From contig CANRLJ010000024.1 in NCBI GenBank assembly GCA_947631485.1, forward strand, positions 1 through 10,030: a stretch of 10,030 bases of DNA, read 5' to 3'. The notes beneath the pieces are model-generated. The model did no database searches, was not told where the DNA came from, and saw only the letters and a list, made by a program, of their open reading frames with translations. Shown one piece after another: positions 7,618 through 10,030 of the stretch; positions within the stretch are counted from its first letter, which is position 1; every line of letters starts with the position of its first letter. A program made the translations under genes and the position numbers. Source of the DNA: an uncultured Clostridia bacterium (lineage in GTDB: Bacteria; Bacillota; Clostridia; Christensenellales; UBA1242).

Positions 7618-8595
7618 CTAAAAAAACAAATCAAAAAAGCCGGGTATTATTGGAGCAAAAGCTTTTAAGTAAAAAAACTGTCTTTTGCACTGTCTTATGT
7701 ATTTTATATCTTCCCTCATCTTCTTCAGCATTTGATTTGATATTTCCTTGTTTTTGTATTTTGCTTTAAACATCCAATAAAGCATTTCCATTGTGCATAT
7801 GCTTGACAGGGCTCTTATATATTTGTAGGCCTCTTTATAATTGTTTTTTTCACAAAGTTTTGTGACATTTTCTATTCCATTAAACACGGTCAGTTTTTTC
7901 TCGCTGAACTTGCTTCTTATCAAGCTTCCCTTTCTTTTGCGATAATAAACAAGCTTGTCCTCAACAACAACAACTTTTTTTGTTTTGTCCAAATAAAGAC
8001 AGCCAAATTCGATGTCTTCACTGTATAGCGTCTTTGGATTGTAGATGTTTGGATAGGTTTCAATTTGCTTTAAAAGGTTGTGTTTGTATATCTTGTTCCA
8101 AACAACAATATTAAATTTTTTGCGTTTAACAAGCAGTTCGCACATTGCGTTTTCTGCACCTACAATGAAAAAATGCTTGTTTGTTTCCCTTTTTTGTTTT
8201 ATCTGCCCGACATGAAAACCCTCCTTACAAACACAAAATTGACAACACGCAACATCTGCATCGTGCTGCTCTATGCTTTTCTTCATTATTTCCAAAAAAT
8301 TTGGGGCATACATATCATCGCTGTCCAAAAATGTTATGTATTCACCCGTAGAATTTGCAATTCCTGTGTTTCTGGCAGAGCCCAATCCCTTGTTTTCTTG
8401 AGAAATTATTTTAAAGTTTGAACATTCTTTGCAAAGCTCATTTAGTTTGTTTAAAGTGTTGTCAGTTGAGCCGTCATTAACAAAAATCACCTCAAAGTTT
8501 TTGTAGGTTTGTCGCTTTAAACTTTCAACACAATCATCAATATATTTTTCCACATTATAGCAGGGAACGATAACTGAAATAAGACCTTTTTCCAC
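7618..8595 (-). CDS. Family 2 glycosyltransferase (GT-B)
   Basis: A family 2 glycosyltransferase of 325 residues. Motifs: SVIVPCYN (7-14), FVNDGSTDN (38-46), SQENKGLGSARN (65-76), the DSDD metal site (91-94), SED (192-194) and YYRKRKGS (217-224). Its C-terminal third (CKRQFF, APIIPGFF) differs from GT-A, C and D and matches GT-E, so the two form a sub-pair that may share acceptor type. The start is a GTG at 8595, chosen because the product then begins MEKGLISVIV exactly like GT-A (MEKGRISVVL), with an AAAGGTG site eight bases upstream. The gap to GT-A is three bases and its stop falls inside the ribosome site of the next gene, both signs of one operon. Donor and acceptor are unknown. Confidence 0.92.
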   Translation of the reverse strand: MEKGLISVIVPCYNVEKYIDDCVESLKRQTYKNFEVIFVNDGSTDNTLNKLNELCKECSNFKIISQENKGLGSARNTGIANSTGEYITFLDSDDMYAPNFLEIMKKSIEQHDADVACCQFCVCKEGFHVGQIKQKRETNKHFFIVGAENAMCELLVKRKKFNIVVWNKIYKHNLLKQIETYPNIYNPKTLYSEDIEFGCLYLDKTKKVVVVEDKLVYYRKRKGSLIRSKFSEKKLTVFNGIENVTKLCEKNNYKEAYKYIRALSSICTMEMLYWMFKAKYKNKEISNQMLKKMREDIKYIRQCKRQFFYLKAFAPIIPGFFDLFF

Positions 8596-8598
8596 TTT

Positions 8599-9570
8599 TT
8601 AAACACCTTTTAATCTTTTTTTCAATTTTGCCATCACAAAAAGATAGTTGATATACAAAAACTTGTTTTGTATATATTTTATATTTGATTTCAGTGCCTG
8701 AGCAAGTTTTTCCAATGTTTCTTTGTCTGTGCCTTCCTTTTTTAAAGCGGCGGAGGAAAGCCCCAAAGCCTTTAACGCCAATCTTTGTCTAGCATATTTT
8801 GCAACGCTTGGAAAATCCTTTTCTGCTTCTTTAATGACGACATAGTTCCACTTCATCCTATCAAGTTGTTTTGGCGAAAATTCTGAGTGCAATATGCTGC
8901 CAGCCCTTTGCCTGTAATAATAAAGAGTTTCGTTTCTGAACACAATTTTGTCAACCGTTTTCAAAAATTGAAAACAAAATTCAGTGTCCTCACACTCCCT
9001 TATCCCCTCATCAAATATGTAGGGACGGTTTTGGTTTTTAATCTGCAAAACTTTCTCAAGCCTGTAAATCTTGTTCCAAACGGCCTTGTCAAAAGTGTCT
9101 TTGATCATATACTCATCCAATATTCTCCCCCCCCCGCAAATGGTCTTTGTTTGAGGTTTTTCGTCTTCCTCTTTTATATCTTCATAATGAAAATCTTCCT
9201 CAACCTTTTTTCGCCAGCAAACGGCACAATCAGTCTTGTATTCTTCAATAAGATTAAACAACACCTCAAAAAATCTTGGTGACACAAAGTCATCAGGGTC
9301 GATAAAGCACAAATATTCGCCTTCTGCGACATCTATGCCTGCATTTCTTGCACTGCATAAGCCTCCATTTGGTTTGTCTATTATTTTGCAGTTCTTTTTG
9401 CCCTTGCAAAATGTTTTTATTTTGTCTAGGGTGTTGTCAGAAGAGCCGTCATTAACAAAAATATACTCTGTTTTTTTGTATGTTTGGTCCTCCAAACTTT
9501 TAAAACAGTCGTCAAGCCATTTTGCCACATTATAACATGGCAAAACCACAGAAATACGTCCTTTTTCCAT
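8599..9570 (-). CDS. Family 2 glycosyltransferase (GT-A), first gene of operon, with internal G9 tract
   Basis: A family 2 glycosyltransferase of 323 residues. Motifs: SVVLPCYN (7-14), FVNDGSSDN (38-46), NGGLCSARN (68-76), the DPDD metal site (91-94), CED (193-195) and YYRQRAGS (218-225). The C-terminus has the NKFLYINYLF signature (302-311) and a Lys/Arg-rich tail, placing it with GT-C and GT-D. The start is ATG at 9570 with GAGG five bases upstream; an in-frame ATG at 9615 lies in the -35 region and is unlikely. Odd: residues 146-148 are Gly-Gly-Gly encoded by an uninterrupted G9 run, in a variable linker where the paralogs show no glycine run. One G more gives a stop after residue 152, one G fewer after residue 154. 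Either removes the CED site and the whole C-terminal half. In this assembly the gene is in frame (ON). It is the promoter-proximal gene, so an OFF state could also be polar on the others. Confidence 0.92.
   Translation of the reverse strand: MEKGRISVVLPCYNVAKWLDDCFKSLEDQTYKKTEYIFVNDGSSDNTLDKIKTFCKGKKNCKIIDKPNGGLCSARNAGIDVAEGEYLCFIDPDDFVSPRFFEVLFNLIEEYKTDCAVCWRKKVEEDFHYEDIKEEDEKPQTKTICGGGRILDEYMIKDTFDKAVWNKIYRLEKVLQIKNQNRPYIFDEGIRECEDTEFCFQFLKTVDKIVFRNETLYYYRQRAGSILHSEFSPKQLDRMKWNYVVIKEAEKDFPSVAKYARQRLALKALGLSSAALKKEGTDKETLEKLAQALKSNIKYIQNKFLYINYLFVMAKLKKRLKGV
9127..9135 (-). repeat. G9 homopolymer inside GT-A, candidate ON/OFF phase-variation tract
   Basis: Nine consecutive C on the plus strand encode the Gly triplet at codons 146-148 of GT-A. 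The lengths 6, 9 and 12 keep the frame; 8 and 10 end within about ten codons. Only two G/C runs of this length exist in the AT-rich window and both are in this operon. Frame consequences are read from the sequence; length variation itself is inferred from the known behaviour of such tracts in bacterial surface genes. Confidence 0.8.
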
Positions 9571-9579
9571 CGCCACCTC

Positions 9580-9600
9580 TTTATGAGAGAATATCATAAA
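9580..9600. promoter_or_regulatory. Perfect inverted repeat over the GT operon -10 box, candidate operator
   Basis: TTTATGA (9580-9586) and TCATAAA (9594-9600) are perfect inverted copies separated by seven bases. The predicted minus-strand -10 hexamer lies mostly in the central gap, so a dimeric regulator bound here would block the promoter. At 7 bp per arm in AT-rich DNA, chance is possible. Confidence 0.35.
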
Positions 9601-9615
9601 ACACGCCGTTTTCAA
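9588..9615 (-). promoter_or_regulatory. Candidate promoter of the surface-polymer (GT) operon
   Basis: On the minus strand, TTGAAA (9615-9610) and TATTCT (9593-9588) are separated by 16 bases. Initiation would fall near 9581, giving a short leader with the GAGG ribosome site of GT-A. The -10 box matches four of six consensus bases, so this is weaker than the other promoters here. It is the best candidate in the gap upstream of the six closely packed genes. Confidence 0.45.
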
Positions 9616-9643
9616 AATATTTTTCTAAGATTTCAAAAAAGGA

Positions 9644-9672
9644 TTTACTTTTTTGCTTTTATTTGCTATAAT
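9644..9672 (+). promoter_or_regulatory. Promoter of the tRNA-Arg locus
   Basis: TTTACT (9644-9649) and a perfect TATAAT (9667-9672) with a 17-base spacer point rightwards. The predicted start near 9679 is about 54 bases before the first tRNA-Arg copy. No credible protein gene follows, so the tRNA locus is the likely target. It diverges from the GT operon promoter, with 28 bases between the two -35 boxes. Confidence 0.6.
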
Positions 9673-9706
9673 GTAATGGCATGCAAAAAGGATGAGTTTG
9701 CCCTTC

Positions 9707-9754
9707 AAAACAACTTAATATTTTCAACTTTTGCACTCGTAGCTCAGCTGGATA
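9707..9754 (+). repeat. 48-bp perfect direct repeat, copy 1 (leader plus tRNA-Arg 5' part)
   Basis: These 48 bases recur without a mismatch at 9862-9909, an offset of 155 bases. The repeat holds 26 bases of AT-rich leader and the first 22 bases of a tRNA-Arg gene (acceptor 5' strand to D loop), then the two copies diverge abruptly. Confidence 0.9.
9733..9754 (+). pseudogene. tRNA-Arg 5' fragment
   Basis: GCACTCG, TA, GCTC and AGCTGGATA match the acceptor 5' strand, positions 8-9, and the D stem and loop of the next tRNA-Arg copy. Homology stops at the D loop, where an AT-rich hairpin begins (9754-9774). There is no anticodon arm, T arm or 3' acceptor strand, so it cannot be a functional tRNA. 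Confidence 0.8.
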
Positions 9755-9774
9755 AAATTTTCCCAGAAAATTTT
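9754..9774. repeat. 9-bp perfect inverted repeat at the breakpoint of the tRNA fragment
   Basis: AAAATTTTC, a three-base loop CCA, and GAAAATTTT form a hairpin exactly where tRNA homology ends. Two further short inverted repeats follow: GCAAGT/ACTTGC at 9794-9807 and GAGCG/CGCTC at 9829-9840, each with an AA loop. None is followed by a T-run, so they are not typical terminators. No gene is visible in 9775-9861. Confidence 0.6.
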
Positions 9775-9861
9775 GCGACTTCGCCTGGTCTATGCAAGTA
9801 AACTTGCCTTCCCCATGGCTCGTCTTATGAGCGAACGCTCTTTACTCACCACTTTTGCCTG

Positions 9862-9909
9862 AAAACAACTTAATATTTTCAACTTTTGCACTCGTAGCTC
9901 AGCTGGATA
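9862..9909 (+). repeat. 48-bp perfect direct repeat, copy 2 (leader plus tRNA-Arg 5' part)
   Basis: Identical to 9707-9754. Here the tRNA-like sequence continues past the D loop into a normal anticodon arm. Confidence 0.9.
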
Positions 9910-9936
9910 GAGCGTTCGTCTACGGAACGAAAGGTC
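9888..9936 (+). pseudogene. tRNA-Arg(ACG) lacking T arm and 3' acceptor strand
   Basis: The acceptor 5' strand GCACTCG (9888-9894), a full D arm with GCTC/GAGC, and an anticodon arm with stem TTCGT/ACGAA around loop CTACGGA (anticodon ACG at 9922-9924) are present. After the variable region AGGTC, the next 24 bases hold no GTTCGA-type T loop and no CGAGTGC to pair with the acceptor strand. It looks like a 3'-truncated tRNA gene. An assembly error here is an alternative. Confidence 0.75.
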
Positions 9937-9960
9937 CAAACCCATTTTACAATTTAATAT

Positions 9961-10030
9961 GCACCCATAGCTCAACTGGATAGAGCGTCAGTCTACGGAA
10001 CTGAAGGTTGGGGATTCGATCTCCTCTGGG
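9961..10030 (+). tRNA. tRNA-Arg(ACG), cut by the window end about 3-4 bases short
   Basis: A canonical cloverleaf: acceptor GCACCCA (9961-9967); D arm GCTC...GAGC (9970-9986); anticodon arm TCAGT, loop CTACGGA, ACTGA (9988-10004) with anticodon ACG at 9995-9997; variable AGGTT; and a T arm GGGGA, TTCGATC, TCCTC (10010-10026, one G-T wobble). The last bases, TGGG, pair with the acceptor 5' strand, and TGC is expected just beyond the edge. The first A of the ACG anticodon is normally deaminated to inosine so that CGU, CGC and CGA are all read. It follows the truncated copy by 24 bases and may share its transcript. Confidence 0.93.

Noticed and set aside
9571-9615. Upstream ATG for GT-A at 9615
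   Set aside because: The extra 15 residues lie across the predicted promoter. The ATG at 9570 has a GAGG site and matches the start of GT-B.
9692-9718. Eight-codon reading frame after AAAAAGG in the tRNA leader, as a leader peptide
   Set aside because: The start lies only two bases after the AAAAAGG, no attenuator follows, and the locus encodes tRNAs. Likely chance.
9707-9909. The 48-bp repeats as attL/attR of an integrated element
   Set aside because: They are only 155 bases apart, enclose no genes, and cover the 5' half of the tRNA. Integrases usually use the anticodon-to-3' part. Tandem duplication with decay fits better.

Overview
The window looks like a chromosomal segment of a low-GC, Gram-positive-type bacterium (Firmicutes or a related, perhaps gut-dwelling, lineage). 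The clues are AT-rich coding DNA, strong AGGAGG-type ribosome binding sites, sigma-A-like promoters, a teichoic-acid-type (TagF-like) transferase, and a conjugation membrane protein of the kind found in Gram-positive and mollicute integrative elements. TGA is a genuine stop (it ends uvrC and two glycosyltransferase genes), so this is the standard code 11 and not the mycoplasma code. I cannot name the genus.

Layout. (1) Bases 1-1504, minus strand: a polytopic membrane protein of the VirB6/TrbL-like (Mbov_0396-like) class, open at the left edge, with its own promoter. It is probably the first gene of a conjugative or T4SS operon that continues beyond the window. (2) 1505-1689: a divergent intergenic region with one promoter for each direction. 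(3) 1690-3498, plus strand: complete uvrC, apparently read from a leaderless transcript. (4) 3508-9570, minus strand: a compact six-gene operon read right to left. It holds five paralogous family 2 glycosyltransferases, called here GT-A to GT-E in transcription order, and one CDP-glycerol glycerophosphotransferase-like gene between GT-B and GT-C. (5) 9571-9732: divergent promoters for the GT operon and for a tRNA locus. (6) 9733-10030, plus strand: three tandem copies of tRNA-Arg(ACG). The first is a 5' fragment, the second lacks its 3' third, and the third looks intact but is cut by the window end.

The surface-polymer operon is the most interesting part. In this AT-rich region the only long G/C homopolymers are two G9 tracts (C9 on the plus strand), and both sit in glycosyltransferase genes of the same operon. 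One is in the middle of GT-A, where gain or loss of one G truncates the protein to about 150 residues. The other is at the extreme 3' end of GT-D, just ahead of the GTG start of GT-E. There, length changes alter the GT-D tail and the way GT-D termination meets GT-E initiation. This is the signature of slipped-strand phase variation, here in two different mechanical forms within one operon. A reasonable model is that the operon builds or decorates a phosphopolyol- and sugar-containing surface polymer whose structure is switched stochastically.
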